Assembly: GCA_049604415.1 (NCBI GenBank)
Contig: JBMYTN010000014.1
Coordinates: 1 to 64,000, forward strand
Source: JBMYTN01 sp049604415
GTDB taxonomy: Bacteria; Pseudomonadota; Alphaproteobacteria; Rhodospirillales; Rhodospirillaceae
Direction of reading: 5' to 3'
Length of the DNA: 64,000 bases
Shown one piece after another: positions 18,442 through 27,540 of the stretch. The first letter of the stretch is position 1. Each line of letters begins with the position of its first letter. The translations under genes were made by a program, and so were the position numbers. The notes under the pieces are model-generated. The model searched no databases. It saw nothing but the letters and a program-made list of their open reading frames with translations, and had not been told where the DNA came from.

Positions 18442-20235
18442 GTGCAAGCAGAACGGTTTCGGACCTGGAAACAGCGGTCCACCGGTTGGGCTTTTGGCGC
18501 AGCCTGTTCGGCATTTCTGCTTTCATTAACCACAGCCGCCCCCACGCCAGCGCAGGCAGTGGACTATGCCTCGGGCAAACCTCTGGCGGCTGATGTCTCG
18601 GCTCCGATCCGGGATTGCCGCAATGATGGGGCGCTGACCCTGCCGCTGATCACCTGGGGTGCGGATATTGTCACCTTGCAGGCGGCGGGGCAGGGCGGGG
18701 CGACCACGACCCAATCGGGCAGTGAATTCGACAAAGCCGGTCTGACGGTGTCCCTGCAGCGCGAGGATAACTTCCTCAACCAGCTGAAATCCTATATGGC
18801 CTGCGAGACACCGTTTTTGCGGGCAACCCTCGGCATGGCCAATTTGGTCGCCGATCTGACCGAGGCGGATCCGCGCACCAAAATGGTCGCGATCTATCAG
18901 CATAGCTGGTCGGCCGGTGGCGATGCCATGGTGGTGCGCGAGGGCATTGATCGGCCTGAAGACCTGAAAGGCAAGGCCATCGCCCTGCAGCGCGGTGGTC
19001 CCCATGTGGATTATCTGCTGACCATTTTGCGTGATGCCGGGATCGGGGCCGACGAGGTCACCCTAAAATGGACCGATGATTTGGTTGGACCGGACGGCTC
19101 CACGCCCATGGCCGCTCTATTGCAGGATGGAGCGGTGGATGCCGCCATGGTCATCCTGCCCGATGCCTTGGCTTTGACCAGCGGCGGCGGTGTCGGGACC
19201 GGGGCCGAAGGCAGCCTAAAGGGTGGTCGGATCCTGCTTTCGACCAAAACCGCCAATCGCATCATTGCTGACCTCTATTTGGTTCGCCGGGATTGGTTCG
19301 ATGCCAACAAACAAACCGCTGCCGCTGTGGCTGGCGCTTTGTTGGCCGCCGAACAACAAGTGCGCGAAACTGTCCGAGGCGGGGGCGCTCCGGAACAAGC
19401 CCTGATGGAAACCGCAGCGGAAGTGCTGCTGGACAGTGCCGCAGCCATTGAAGACGCCCGGGGCCTCTGGGCCGATGCAGAGACTGTCGGGGCGGCGGGC
19501 AATGTGTCCTTCTTCGAAGACCCGTCTTATCCGCGCCGGTTTGAGCGTTTGGTCAGTGACATCCAAAGCCTCTATCGCGATGCGGGCTTGCTGGCTGGCT
19601 CTCAAGTGCTCGCCGCAGCGGATTGGGCCTGGACCGATCTGGCCACGGGGGCGGGTCTGTCCGCCGCTGAGGCCGCTGCGGGAGCCAATACCGGCCAAGC
19701 GCGGTTTGATGAGGCGGGTGCCGCCCGGGCCATTGGGTCTGCCCAAGCCCAAGGCACCCTGGACAACAACACTTTGTTTGAATTCGAAATCCGCTTTAAG
19801 CCAAACCAGAAGGATTTCCCGGCTTCAGCCTATGCCAATGACTTCAATCGGGTGACGGAGTTGGCCGCGACCTATGGCGGGGCCGTGATTTCAGTGGAGG
19901 GCCATGCCGACCCGCTGGGCTATTTGCGGGCGAAAAAGAATGGCCAGGCGGAAATGTTGCTGCGCCGGTTGATCCAGAGCACACGCAACCTCTCGGTCGC
20001 CCGGGCGCAGTCGGTGCGGGATTCCGTAATCCTCGCTGCGTCCGATGGCGGTGTGGTGCTTGATCCGAGCCAATTTGTGGTCGTCGGGCGGGGGATCGAA
20101 GCCCCCCGGACCGGGATCTGTGGCTCCGACCCCTGCGCTCCCAGCACCGAACAGGAATGGCTGTCGAACATGCGGGTGGTGTTCCGCGTGGTCAATGTCG
20201 AGGCCGAGGCCAGCGCCTTTGTGCCGCTGGACTGA
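18442..20235 (+). CDS. Periplasmic SBP-like domain fused to OmpA C-terminal domain
   Basis: A 597-residue exported protein. A signal peptide ending at APTPAQA is followed by a substrate-binding (NMT1/PstS-like) domain at about 30-400, with LKGKAIALQRGGP and later DAAMVILPDA. An OmpA peptidoglycan-binding domain follows at about 440-575, with ISVEGHADPLGY near residue 486 and NLSVARAQSVRD. The start is taken as GTG 18442, five bases after GGAGG; an upstream TTG at 18418 is less likely. It heads a five-gene unit to 22925. Such fusions could tether a ligand-binding lobe to the cell wall. The ligand is unknown, and no ABC permease is nearby, arguing against ordinary uptake. Confidence 0.83.
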   Translation: MQAERFRTWKQRSTGWAFGAACSAFLLSLTTAAPTPAQAVDYASGKPLAADVSAPIRDCRNDGALTLPLITWGADIVTLQAAGQGGATTTQSGSEFDKAGLTVSLQREDNFLNQLKSYMACETPFLRATLGMANLVADLTEADPRTKMVAIYQHSWSAGGDAMVVREGIDRPEDLKGKAIALQRGGPHVDYLLTILRDAGIGADEVTLKWTDDLVGPDGSTPMAALLQDGAVDAAMVILPDALALTSGGGVGTGAEGSLKGGRILLSTKTANRIIADLYLVRRDWFDANKQTAAAVAGALLAAEQQVRETVRGGGAPEQALMETAAEVLLDSAAAIEDARGLWADAETVGAAGNVSFFEDPSYPRRFERLVSDIQSLYRDAGLLAGSQVLAAADWAWTDLATGAGLSAAEAAAGANTGQARFDEAGAARAIGSAQAQGTLDNNTLFEFEIRFKPNQKDFPASAYANDFNRVTELAATYGGAVISVEGHADPLGYLRAKKNGQAEMLLRRLIQSTRNLSVARAQSVRDSVILAASDGGVVLDPSQFVVVGRGIEAPRTGICGSDPCAPSTEQEWLSNMRVVFRVVNVEAEASAFVPLD

Positions 20236-20275
20236 TTGACCCTCGGAACTCCTCAAAGACGGAAGGCAGAGACCC

Positions 20276-21172
20276 ATGGCCAGAGGCGGTAAATTCACCG
20301 GGTTGAAGGGCAAAATCTTTATTGTCGTCGCCGCATTGTTTCTGTTCGGCGTGATCAACGACATGGTTTCCGATGGTCCCACACCCAGCTCCAACCAGAC
20401 GACTGCGGCACCTCCACTGCCTGAAGAACCCCAGCCGCAAGAGGTGCGGGCCACCGGGCGTGCTGAGGGAGCCATCGCCCGCTTTGCTCTGTGGGGGCTG
20501 GAAGACGGTGCTGGCGAAGAAGCACAATCCGCTGTGGCCGGAGAAGCGCCCCCCTCGAACCCCTTGGCGGAAAACCTGTTCCTGATCGTCGATGGCAGTG
20601 GCTCCATGCTCAATGCGGGCTGCTCCGATGGCCGACCGAAAATCGATGTGGCCCGGGAGAGCATTTTGCGCTTCATCGATACGGTCCCGGAGACGACCAA
20701 TCTGGGGCTGCTGATGTTTGATGCCCGGGGCCACAATTTGTGGAGCACCCTGGAAACCAACAACCGCGAAGACATTCGCACGGCGATCAATGACATGCAG
20801 GCCGATGGCGGCACGCCGCTGGGCATTGCCCTGGATTATGTGATGGGGCAGTTGCGCGGCCAAGCCGCCTTGCAGCGGGGCTATGGCGATTATCGCGTGG
20901 TCGTCGTCACCGATGGCGAAGCCTCCGATGAGTTCAAGCTCAACAGCGTCATGAATGAGCTGCTCGACACCCCGGTGATGCTCTACACCGTCGGGTTCTG
21001 CATTGATGAAAACCATGCCCTCAATATTCCTGGTCAAACCTTTTATGCTGCGGCCACCTCACCACAGGAATTGGAGCGGGGCTTGAACGCGGTGTTGGCG
21101 GAGAGCGAGGCCTTTGACCTCGGCCAAGGCCCGGTTCAGTTTCAGGATGGCAATGGGGGAGCGGGGCAATGA
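20276..21172 (+). CDS. Membrane-anchored von Willebrand factor A protein
   Basis: A 298-residue protein with one membrane helix at about 13-29, a Pro/Ala-rich linker and a vWA domain from about 98. The MIDAS metal site looks complete: DGSGS at 106-110, the threonine in ADGGTPLGIA and the aspartate in VVTDGE. The domain probably projects into the periplasm and binds a protein partner through Mg2+. It starts 40 bases after the SBP-OmpA gene, and its stop overlaps the next start by four bases. An interaction with the two OmpA-type proteins encoded on either side is an inference from position. Confidence 0.85.
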   Translation: MARGGKFTGLKGKIFIVVAALFLFGVINDMVSDGPTPSSNQTTAAPPLPEEPQPQEVRATGRAEGAIARFALWGLEDGAGEEAQSAVAGEAPPSNPLAENLFLIVDGSGSMLNAGCSDGRPKIDVARESILRFIDTVPETTNLGLLMFDARGHNLWSTLETNNREDIRTAINDMQADGGTPLGIALDYVMGQLRGQAALQRGYGDYRVVVVTDGEASDEFKLNSVMNELLDTPVMLYTVGFCIDENHALNIPGQTFYAAATSPQELERGLNAVLAESEAFDLGQGPVQFQDGNGGAGQ

Positions 21173-21606
21173 GTTGGCTGCGCCGGGGGATCGGCATTCT
21201 GATGTTGGTGGGGGCCATCGGCTACACCGCCCTGGATGCCTATGTGCTGCAATCGGTCAAGGCCGCTGCGGTCACTGTCGACTTTTTGCGCGGTGTCCGG
21301 CTGGCCCCCTCCGCCGATGCGGCGCTGGCGGACATTGCCGCTCAGCTTAAGGGCGGGCCGGATTTGGTGGTGCGGCTGGAAGGTCATACGGCTTTGGCGG
21401 GCGATGCCGGAGCCAATCTGGCGCTTTCAGAGCAGCGCGCCGCAGCGGTGCGCGACCGCTTGATCGCTCTGGGCATTGCGGAGAACCGGATCACGGCGGT
21501 TGGGCTTGGCAATACGGAGCCGCTCGACCGGCTCGATGGCGAAGATCAGCGTAGCTATGACAGCCGTTTGGGCCGGGTCGAAGCCCGGTTCGAGCAGGGC
21601 GGCTAG
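21169..21606 (+). CDS. Small OmpA-like protein with membrane anchor
   Basis: A 145-residue protein with an N-terminal membrane helix (about 7-30) and an OmpA-like domain that includes VRLEGHTALAGDAGANLALSE and a following AAAVRDRLIALGI helix. The usual GHTD is GHTA and the usual C-terminal RRV is GRV, so peptidoglycan binding may be weakened. It overlaps the vWA gene (ATGA), and the Coq4-like gene starts 12 bases after its stop. It is the second OmpA-type protein of this unit. Confidence 0.8.
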   Translation: MSWLRRGIGILMLVGAIGYTALDAYVLQSVKAAAVTVDFLRGVRLAPSADAALADIAAQLKGGPDLVVRLEGHTALAGDAGANLALSEQRAAAVRDRLIALGIAENRITAVGLGNTEPLDRLDGEDQRSYDSRLGRVEARFEQGG

Positions 21607-21618
21607 GGCCCTCAGAGC

Positions 21619-22314
21619 ATGTCACGGCGCTCCTTCAAAGATCCGGTCCGCTTGAAATGGTATGAATGGTCGCCGGGCCTGGACAATGGCCAATGGGTCT
21701 TGGGCGAGGTCATGGAGACCATGAAGGAGGCCGGTGGGGCCGGGGCGGGCGAGATCCCGTGGATCATCCGTTTGCTGGAAAACCCGACTTCGCCCCTGCA
21801 TCTGCCCGGTGCGATCAATCTGTTGCGCCATGATGCGGTTCACATCCTGGTTGGGCGGGGCATGCAGGTCCAGGACGAGGCCTTTGTCATCGGCTACACC
21901 ATGGGTTCCGATCCGAAGCTGAGAAACTGGCATATCTCCCTGTTCAAATGGGCGTCGAAGCATCTCTATCCCGGCCCCTACGCCTTTTCCGATCAGGATC
22001 TGGTCAGCTTTGAGCTGGGAGTGCGCGAGGCCATTCGGCAAAAACCGGCCAATTTGCCTGAGGTGGCCTTTGAAGACCGCATGGACCAGACCCTGGATGA
22101 TCTGCGCCGGGAACTTGGCATCAACCGGGCGCGGCTCTATGCGGCCTTTCGGCTGGAGCGGGTCTTGGTGCCCGCTAGCAAGGCCTCATGGCGTCTAGAC
22201 TATTGCCGCACCACCGATCCCAGCGCCTTGCGCCCGCCCACGGGAGAGCGCTCGGGCTGGGAAAAGATCAAGCGGCGGCGGCGAGACAAAGCTGCGAAGG
22301 AGACCGCATCGTGA
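21619..22314 (+). CDS. Coq4-family-like protein with HDxxHx11E motif
   Basis: A 231-residue protein with no signal peptide. Residues 71-87 match the Coq4 signature exactly: H71-D72-x-x-H75, eleven residues, then E87. Coq4 proteins bind a divalent metal there and act in ubiquinone ring modification. Outside the motif, LLRHDAVHILVGRG and the GYTMGSDPK region are also in keeping with the family, but the very basic tail (KIKRRRRDKAAK) is unusual. It lies 12 bases after an OmpA-like gene and overlaps the next gene as GTGA, away from any ubiquinone gene in this window. It may have a quinone role in the membrane or be a repurposed Coq4 fold. Confidence 0.7.
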   Translation: MSRRSFKDPVRLKWYEWSPGLDNGQWVLGEVMETMKEAGGAGAGEIPWIIRLLENPTSPLHLPGAINLLRHDAVHILVGRGMQVQDEAFVIGYTMGSDPKLRNWHISLFKWASKHLYPGPYAFSDQDLVSFELGVREAIRQKPANLPEVAFEDRMDQTLDDLRRELGINRARLYAAFRLERVLVPASKASWRLDYCRTTDPSALRPPTGERSGWEKIKRRRRDKAAKETAS

Positions 22315-22925
22315 GCACGGGTACAGTGGACGAAGCGCCAGCACTGCCGGTGCGGGAGATCGGCGGTGGGTTGGTCTCTTCCGCTGTGGTGTTGGTGGCC
22401 TATGGGCTGGGGGAGAACCCGGTCTATCTGGCGGCATTGCTTGGCCTTGTCGCCTATATCGGCTGGCGCTTGGCCATTGGCACCGATGCCACCAAGGCTG
22501 AGGTGGTGGCCGCTTTGGGCCATGACCCGGAGGCGGCGGCAAAGGCCTTGCGAGACGCCCATGGGCGGGTGGTGCGGATCCGCCAAGCCGATGTGGATAT
22601 CCCCTGCCCTGAGCTGTCCGAGCGCCTGGAGACCCTGGCGGTGCTGGGTGAAGAGGTGCTGGCGCTCCTGCAACGGGATACGTCCAAGGTGGAGCGGGCT
22701 TGGCGGTTCACGGACCGGTATTTGGAAGGCGCTGCAACAGTGTCGGAGCGCTATGCGGATGTGCATCGGTTGTCCAATGACCCCAATCTGACCGACGACT
22801 ACCGGGATTTCCTGGTGCAGATGGAGCAGACCTTCCGCAAACAAAAAGACGCTCTGATCCGCAATGACGTGCTGGATCTGGATGTGGAGATCAAGGTCCT
22901 GACCCGGCAGATGGAGGCGGGCTAG
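22311..22925 (+). CDS. XpaC-like membrane protein
   Basis: A 204-residue protein starting at GTG 22311, which overlaps the previous stop. Two close hydrophobic stretches (about 20-45) are followed by a long helical, probably coiled-coil domain that includes LETLAVLGEEVLALLQ and FLVQMEQTFRKQKDALIRNDVLDLDVEIKVL. That C-terminal pattern resembles the XpaC family (the so-called 5-bromo-4-chloroindolyl phosphate hydrolysis proteins), often paired with the toxic-anion resistance protein TelA. No TelA is seen here. The gene's 3' end overlaps the convergent MFS gene by 35 bases. Confidence 0.7.
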   Translation: MSTGTVDEAPALPVREIGGGLVSSAVVLVAYGLGENPVYLAALLGLVAYIGWRLAIGTDATKAEVVAALGHDPEAAAKALRDAHGRVVRIRQADVDIPCPELSERLETLAVLGEEVLALLQRDTSKVERAWRFTDRYLEGAATVSERYADVHRLSNDPNLTDDYRDFLVQMEQTFRKQKDALIRNDVLDLDVEIKVLTRQMEAG

Positions 22926-24429
22926 GCACTGATTGTTTTGGGTTTGCCGTAAACCGCCACGCGCTCAAGAGGGCGAGGATCACAAAGGGCAAGCCGATCA
23001 GCATAATGACCGGCGCGGCGGACCGGGCCAGATCCGGCTCCGGCCACCCTTGTAAGCCGGTCAGACCGCCGGCGATCCCGGCCAACCCACCGCCCAAAAC
23101 CCAACCTGCATTTTGCACGGCCGGCAACAGGGCGGAGAGGTGGTCGCTAAAATCCGGATCCTCAGGAGGATGCTCTGGGGGATCCTCCTGCTCTGCGACC
23201 CCCTTCTCGGGGGCCAGAGCCATAATAGCCTGACAGAGAAACCCCCAACTGCTGCCCATGGCGGTGCCGATCAACAGCATGCCCAGCCCGATGGCGCTGG
23301 CGGGGAGCAGGAGCCCGGTTCCAACCAAATCGGTAAAGCCCAGCGCAATCAGACAAAGCCCCAGGCCCAACAGGATCGGCGCGGCACGGATGGCCTCGGG
23401 TGATCCCGGCGTTTTGATCACCCGGCTGGTGATCCAGGCGCTGGCGGACCATGCCAGGGCGACCAATAAGGTGGCCTGTCCAGCCAGGATCGGATCGATC
23501 CGAAACCCACTGGCAACCAGGGTTGGGACATGGCTGTAAATTCCGCCCATGCCAATGGGCAACAAAAGCACGACCCAGAAGCCCAAACCCAGCGGCGTGG
23601 CCGGATTAAACAAACCCGGCGGGCAAAGGGGGGCCGGGCTGCGGGCATCGAGTTTCAGCGCGGCCCGGCAGAGCAGCGGCAAGGCGATCAGCGGACCCAG
23701 CCCCATCCAAGGTTCGGGCAAATGCGGGATCAAGCCAATGGACAGCAGGCCAAGCCCGGCCACAGCGCTGGGCAGGATGGTTTCCAGACCGGGACCTGGC
23801 GGTCGGGTGGGATCATCGCGGGCGTAGCGCGGGGCGGGCAATAACAGCAAAGCCATGGCTCCAACCACCAAGCCGAGCACCCCATGGAAGGCAAACACGC
23901 TGCGCCAGCCGAAATAGGCCTCCAAACCTCCGGCCAGGATAGGCGCAATCAGGGCGGCGGAGGCGAATACGATTCCCATTAGACTGAAGGCCTTGGGGAC
24001 TTGGTCTGGCGGATAAATCTGCCGGATCAGGCCAAAACTTGCCCCGATCACCAAGCCCTCGCCAAAACCTTGCAGGGTCCGCCCGACCAGGAAAGGCACC
24101 ATGCTCCAGGCGGTCCCGCAGATCAGCGCGCCGAGGATGAACACGGCGGCCCCTGCCGCCAGCACCCGGCCGGAGCCATGGCGGGCCATGCCCGGTCCGG
24201 CAATGGCGCTGGCCAGGATGGTCGCGGCCATATAGAGCGTCGTGGTCCAGTGCAGGGATTCCGCGCCGCCAAAATTCTGCACGATCTGCGGCAGGACAAT
24301 GATCGCCATAAACCACGCGAACGCATGCAGCCCCATGCCAAGCGCCAACAGGGCCACCAAGGCAAAAGCGGGGGCCTGAGTCGGCTGCGGGCCAGTGGTC
24401 ACAGGATCGGTTTTCGGAGCGTCGGTCAT
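22891..24429 (-). CDS. MFS transporter, probable drug/proton antiporter type
   Basis: A 512-residue inner-membrane transporter with about 14 hydrophobic helices, the number typical of the DHA2 drug:H+ antiporters. The loop after the second helix, GPGMARHGSGR, is the family's motif-A region, and GRTLQGFGEGLVIGASFGLI is motif-C-like. It is the third gene of a minus-strand unit: its ATG overlaps the EamA stop by four bases. Its 3' end runs 35 bases into the opposite-strand XpaC-like gene, with no terminator between them. The substrate is not inferable. Confidence 0.85.
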   Translation of the reverse strand: MTDAPKTDPVTTGPQPTQAPAFALVALLALGMGLHAFAWFMAIIVLPQIVQNFGGAESLHWTTTLYMAATILASAIAGPGMARHGSGRVLAAGAAVFILGALICGTAWSMVPFLVGRTLQGFGEGLVIGASFGLIRQIYPPDQVPKAFSLMGIVFASAALIAPILAGGLEAYFGWRSVFAFHGVLGLVVGAMALLLLPAPRYARDDPTRPPGPGLETILPSAVAGLGLLSIGLIPHLPEPWMGLGPLIALPLLCRAALKLDARSPAPLCPPGLFNPATPLGLGFWVVLLLPIGMGGIYSHVPTLVASGFRIDPILAGQATLLVALAWSASAWITSRVIKTPGSPEAIRAAPILLGLGLCLIALGFTDLVGTGLLLPASAIGLGMLLIGTAMGSSWGFLCQAIMALAPEKGVAEQEDPPEHPPEDPDFSDHLSALLPAVQNAGWVLGGGLAGIAGGLTGLQGWPEPDLARSAAPVIMLIGLPFVILALLSAWRFTANPKQSVPSPPPSAGSGP

Positions 24430-25349
24430 TGGCGGGCCGGTCGGCGCATGGCCGCCCAGGAATGCAGGGCCAAAACCCCGACCACAATACTGCCGCCGAC
24501 CAGGGAAAAGAACCCAGGCTCTTCACCCAAAGCCCACCAGACCCAGACCGGCCCCAGCGCGGTTTCCAGCAACAGGAACAGGCTGACTTGCGGGGCGGGC
24601 AAATAGGCCGGTCCGGTGGCCACGCAGCAGAGCGCAAAGGGCACCACCAGCGCGCCATTGATCAGCAAATACAGCCACTCAATCCCCGTTGCCGGAACCA
24701 GGGTACTGTCCGGGGTCAGCAGCAAATGAACCGCAAGGGCAGTGATGCAGCCAAAGATCCCGCCATAGGCCGGGGCCAGGGTGGTGGGGTGGTTCAGACT
24801 GCGGCTGAAGGTGAACACCGTCGCCAGGATCAAGGCGCAGAGCAGGGCGAAAAAGGCCCCCAGCAGGGTTCCGGAGCCAAAGCTTTCGAAGGTCACCAAG
24901 CCGATGCCGCCCAGCGCGGCAAAGATCGCCATCCATGTGGTGGCGGATGGATGCTCTTTCAGGAACAGGGCCGAGAACATCGCCGCCCAAAGCGGTGCGG
25001 TGGCGATGATGAACAGGCTATCGGCCACGGCGCCAAAATGGATGCCCATGACAAAGAACAACCCACCAACCCCATAGAGGGCCGCAATAACGTCATCGTG
25101 CCAGGAGCGGCGAAAGCGCAGATCCCGGACTGCTGTCGCCCAGGGGCTGCGCCGCAACAATCCGATGAGCAGCAGCCCGGCCAGCAAGGTCAGCAAACTG
25201 CGCCAAAAGGTCAGCGCCCAAGGTTCCAGATCGACCAACCGGATCAGCAGACTGTCGGTGCTTAGGACCAACATGCCGGTGCCAACGATCAGCACCCCTT
25301 TTTGCGGATCACTGAGGCCGCCCCAGAAGCTGTTGGAGGCCGTGCTCAT
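24426..25349 (-). CDS. EamA/DMT-family transporter
   Basis: A 307-residue membrane protein with about ten hydrophobic helices in two EamA repeats. The typical PLWAAMFSALFLKEHPS region occurs mid-protein and ATGPAYLPAPQVSLFLLLE in the second repeat. Members export metabolites or amino acids; no specificity can be assigned. The start overlaps the helicase stop (ATGA) and its stop overlaps the MFS start, so all three genes are probably one transcript. Confidence 0.86.
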   Translation of the reverse strand: MSTASNSFWGGLSDPQKGVLIVGTGMLVLSTDSLLIRLVDLEPWALTFWRSLLTLLAGLLLIGLLRRSPWATAVRDLRFRRSWHDDVIAALYGVGGLFFVMGIHFGAVADSLFIIATAPLWAAMFSALFLKEHPSATTWMAIFAALGGIGLVTFESFGSGTLLGAFFALLCALILATVFTFSRSLNHPTTLAPAYGGIFGCITALAVHLLLTPDSTLVPATGIEWLYLLINGALVVPFALCCVATGPAYLPAPQVSLFLLLETALGPVWVWWALGEEPGFFSLVGGSIVVGVLALHSWAAMRRPARQ

Positions 25350-27466
25350 GACAGTTTGTCCTTGCGTGGCTTCACCAGCCCCAGCTTGGTCAACCGCATC
25401 CAGACCGCACCCCGACCGCGCCCCATACGCAAGGCGATGGTGCCAATGTCTTCCCCGGCGGCAAAGGCGTCTTCCAAGGCTTCTTCTTCCTCAGCGGTCC
25501 AGACCGATCCAGCGCGCTTGTCGGCCCCAGCGGTTTTTTTGCCCTTGGCTTTGGCCGGTTTGTGCGGGCTTGACGGCGGCGCTGCGGGCAAGCGCGGCAA
25601 GGGCGGGTGTCCGGCCTCCATCAGGAACCGGGAGGGCACCAGACCATGACGTCCGCCCCGTTCTGCCGCGCGGGATAGCACCAGGACGGAGCGCGCCCGG
25701 GTCACCGCGACATAAAAAATCCGGCGCTCTTCTTCCAGATCGCCGCTATCCAGTGCTGCTTGGTGGGGTAGAATGCCATCCTCCAAGCCGATCACAGCAA
25801 CCCGGGGCCATTCCAGGCCTTTGGCGGCGTGGACCGTGGACAGCACAATGGCGTCGCCGGTTTCCGCCTCCCGCAGGGCGCGTTTCTGTTCCTCGATCAT
25901 CTGCAGCAACTCTTCGGCGGAGCGGCAGCCCTCGGCCAGGGATCGGGCCGCGTCCACATTCTCGGCCCAGGCCAATTGATATTCCGCGCCTTTCCATTTC
26001 GGCATCAGGCTGCTGACCGCTTCCGCCGCTTTGTCCAGCCGTTCCGGGAAGGGCAGATCGGTCAGGGCAGGGGCTTTTTTGCGCAGAGCCTCGGCGCGCT
26101 TTGACCCGGCACGTCCGGGGCTTAAGCCAAGCAGGTCAAAGGCCCGGGGATGCTCTCCGATTTCGGCCATCAGCAAAACCCCGGCAAAGGCCCGGGTTTC
26201 GGTGGCATTCCACAGATCGCCGGACCCCCGGACGACAAAAGGCAGGCCGACCCGACGCAAGGCCCCTTGCAAGGGGATGGTCAGGGCCGAGACCCGACAG
26301 AGAACCGCCATCTCCGACGGCCGCGCGCCCGCAGCCACCAGGCGTCGGAACCAATCGGCAATGGCCTCTGCCTCGCTTTGGCTGTCCCGATGGTCGGCAA
26401 AGCGGACCTCCCGGCCCTTGCTTTGTGCGGCTGCAGTTAAAACCTTCGGCCGCCGGGCCGCATTGGCGGCAATGAGGGATTCTGCGGCTTTGAGGATTTC
26501 CGGCGTTGAGCGGTAATTTTCACTCAGCGTATGGATTGCAGCGCCGGGATGGCGGTCCTCAAAGGACAGAATGAACTCAGGCGTGGCGGCTCGAAACGCA
26601 TAGAGGCATTGGTCATCATCCCCCACCGCCCAGAGATTGCCATGGGGGGCGATGAGCCGCTCGATCAAGGCGATCTGGGCCGGATTGACGTCCTGATATT
26701 CATCGACCAGCACATGGGTAAAGCGATTGATCAGCGATGCGGCGCGCTCCGGATCCTCATCCATGGCCTCAATCAGCTTCATCACCAGGTCGCCGAAATC
26801 GACCATATTGCGGTTTTCCAAAGCCGACTGATAGGTGCCATAGAACCGCGCGGCGGCTTCGTAATAGCTTGGCCGTTCCCCATTGGCGATCCAGGTCTTG
26901 CTCGCTGTCTTAAACGCCTTGGGGCTCAGCAGCCGTTCCTTGGCACCGGCGATGATGTCCAGCAGGTCTTCATCTTCATCCCAAAAGATCCGGTGCTCAT
27001 GCAGCACGGCTCGGCTCGCCCGATTGTCGGCAATGGAAAAGCCTGGGGAAACCCCTGCCGCCGGGGCGAGGTCCCGCAGCATGCGTCCCGCCAAGCTGTG
27101 GAAGGTGCCAACGGAATTGCTGTCGGGCATGCGCCCGAGAGTTTGTCCAATGCGGCTGCGCAGGGCTTCGGCTGCCTTGCGGGTGAAGGTCACCGCCAGA
27201 ATTTGGCTCGGATCCAGGCCGCCTTGGACCAAATGGGCAAAGCGGGCCACCAGAGTGGTCGTCTTGCCGGTGCCGGGGCCCGCCAAAACCAAATGCGCCC
27301 CCATGCCCGCCGTTGCCGCACGGTGTTGGCCCGGATTAAGGGTCCGCTCGGGCGCAAGGCTTTGGGCGGGATCTGCGGCAACCATGGTCGCCGGATCCGA
27401 AGCAGAGGGGTCAGGGGGCATGCGGGTGGGGCACCGAAACGAGAGATGAGCGCCTTGGTAGCGCAT
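25346..27466 (-). CDS. UvrD/Rep-family DNA helicase with C-terminal HTH-like extension
   Basis: A superfamily 1A ATP-dependent 3'-5' DNA helicase of up to 706 residues. Walker A is GPGTGKTT (63-70), the DEYQD box is in HVLVDEYQDVNP, and later motifs GDDDQCLYAFR, LSENYRS, LSTVHAAKGLEW and YVAVTRA are all present, so it should be active. The last ~50 residues, starting WTAEEEEALEDAF, look like a small Myb/SANT-like helix-turn-helix after a Lys/Ala/Pro linker, which could add DNA or protein binding. The start is unclear: ATG 27466 and ATG 27421 both lack good ribosome sites. It leads a unit with two transporters. Confidence 0.9.
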   Translation of the reverse strand: MRYQGAHLSFRCPTRMPPDPSASDPATMVAADPAQSLAPERTLNPGQHRAATAGMGAHLVLAGPGTGKTTTLVARFAHLVQGGLDPSQILAVTFTRKAAEALRSRIGQTLGRMPDSNSVGTFHSLAGRMLRDLAPAAGVSPGFSIADNRASRAVLHEHRIFWDEDEDLLDIIAGAKERLLSPKAFKTASKTWIANGERPSYYEAAARFYGTYQSALENRNMVDFGDLVMKLIEAMDEDPERAASLINRFTHVLVDEYQDVNPAQIALIERLIAPHGNLWAVGDDDQCLYAFRAATPEFILSFEDRHPGAAIHTLSENYRSTPEILKAAESLIAANAARRPKVLTAAAQSKGREVRFADHRDSQSEAEAIADWFRRLVAAGARPSEMAVLCRVSALTIPLQGALRRVGLPFVVRGSGDLWNATETRAFAGVLLMAEIGEHPRAFDLLGLSPGRAGSKRAEALRKKAPALTDLPFPERLDKAAEAVSSLMPKWKGAEYQLAWAENVDAARSLAEGCRSAEELLQMIEEQKRALREAETGDAIVLSTVHAAKGLEWPRVAVIGLEDGILPHQAALDSGDLEEERRIFYVAVTRARSVLVLSRAAERGGRHGLVPSRFLMEAGHPPLPRLPAAPPSSPHKPAKAKGKKTAGADKRAGSVWTAEEEEALEDAFAAGEDIGTIALRMGRGRGAVWMRLTKLGLVKPRKDKLS

Positions 27467-27540
27467 TTTGCCATCTCAGGTCCATTGACCAGACGGCAAG
27501 GAGGGTCCAGAATCTTGTTCCGTTTCCAGGAGTTGGCCTG

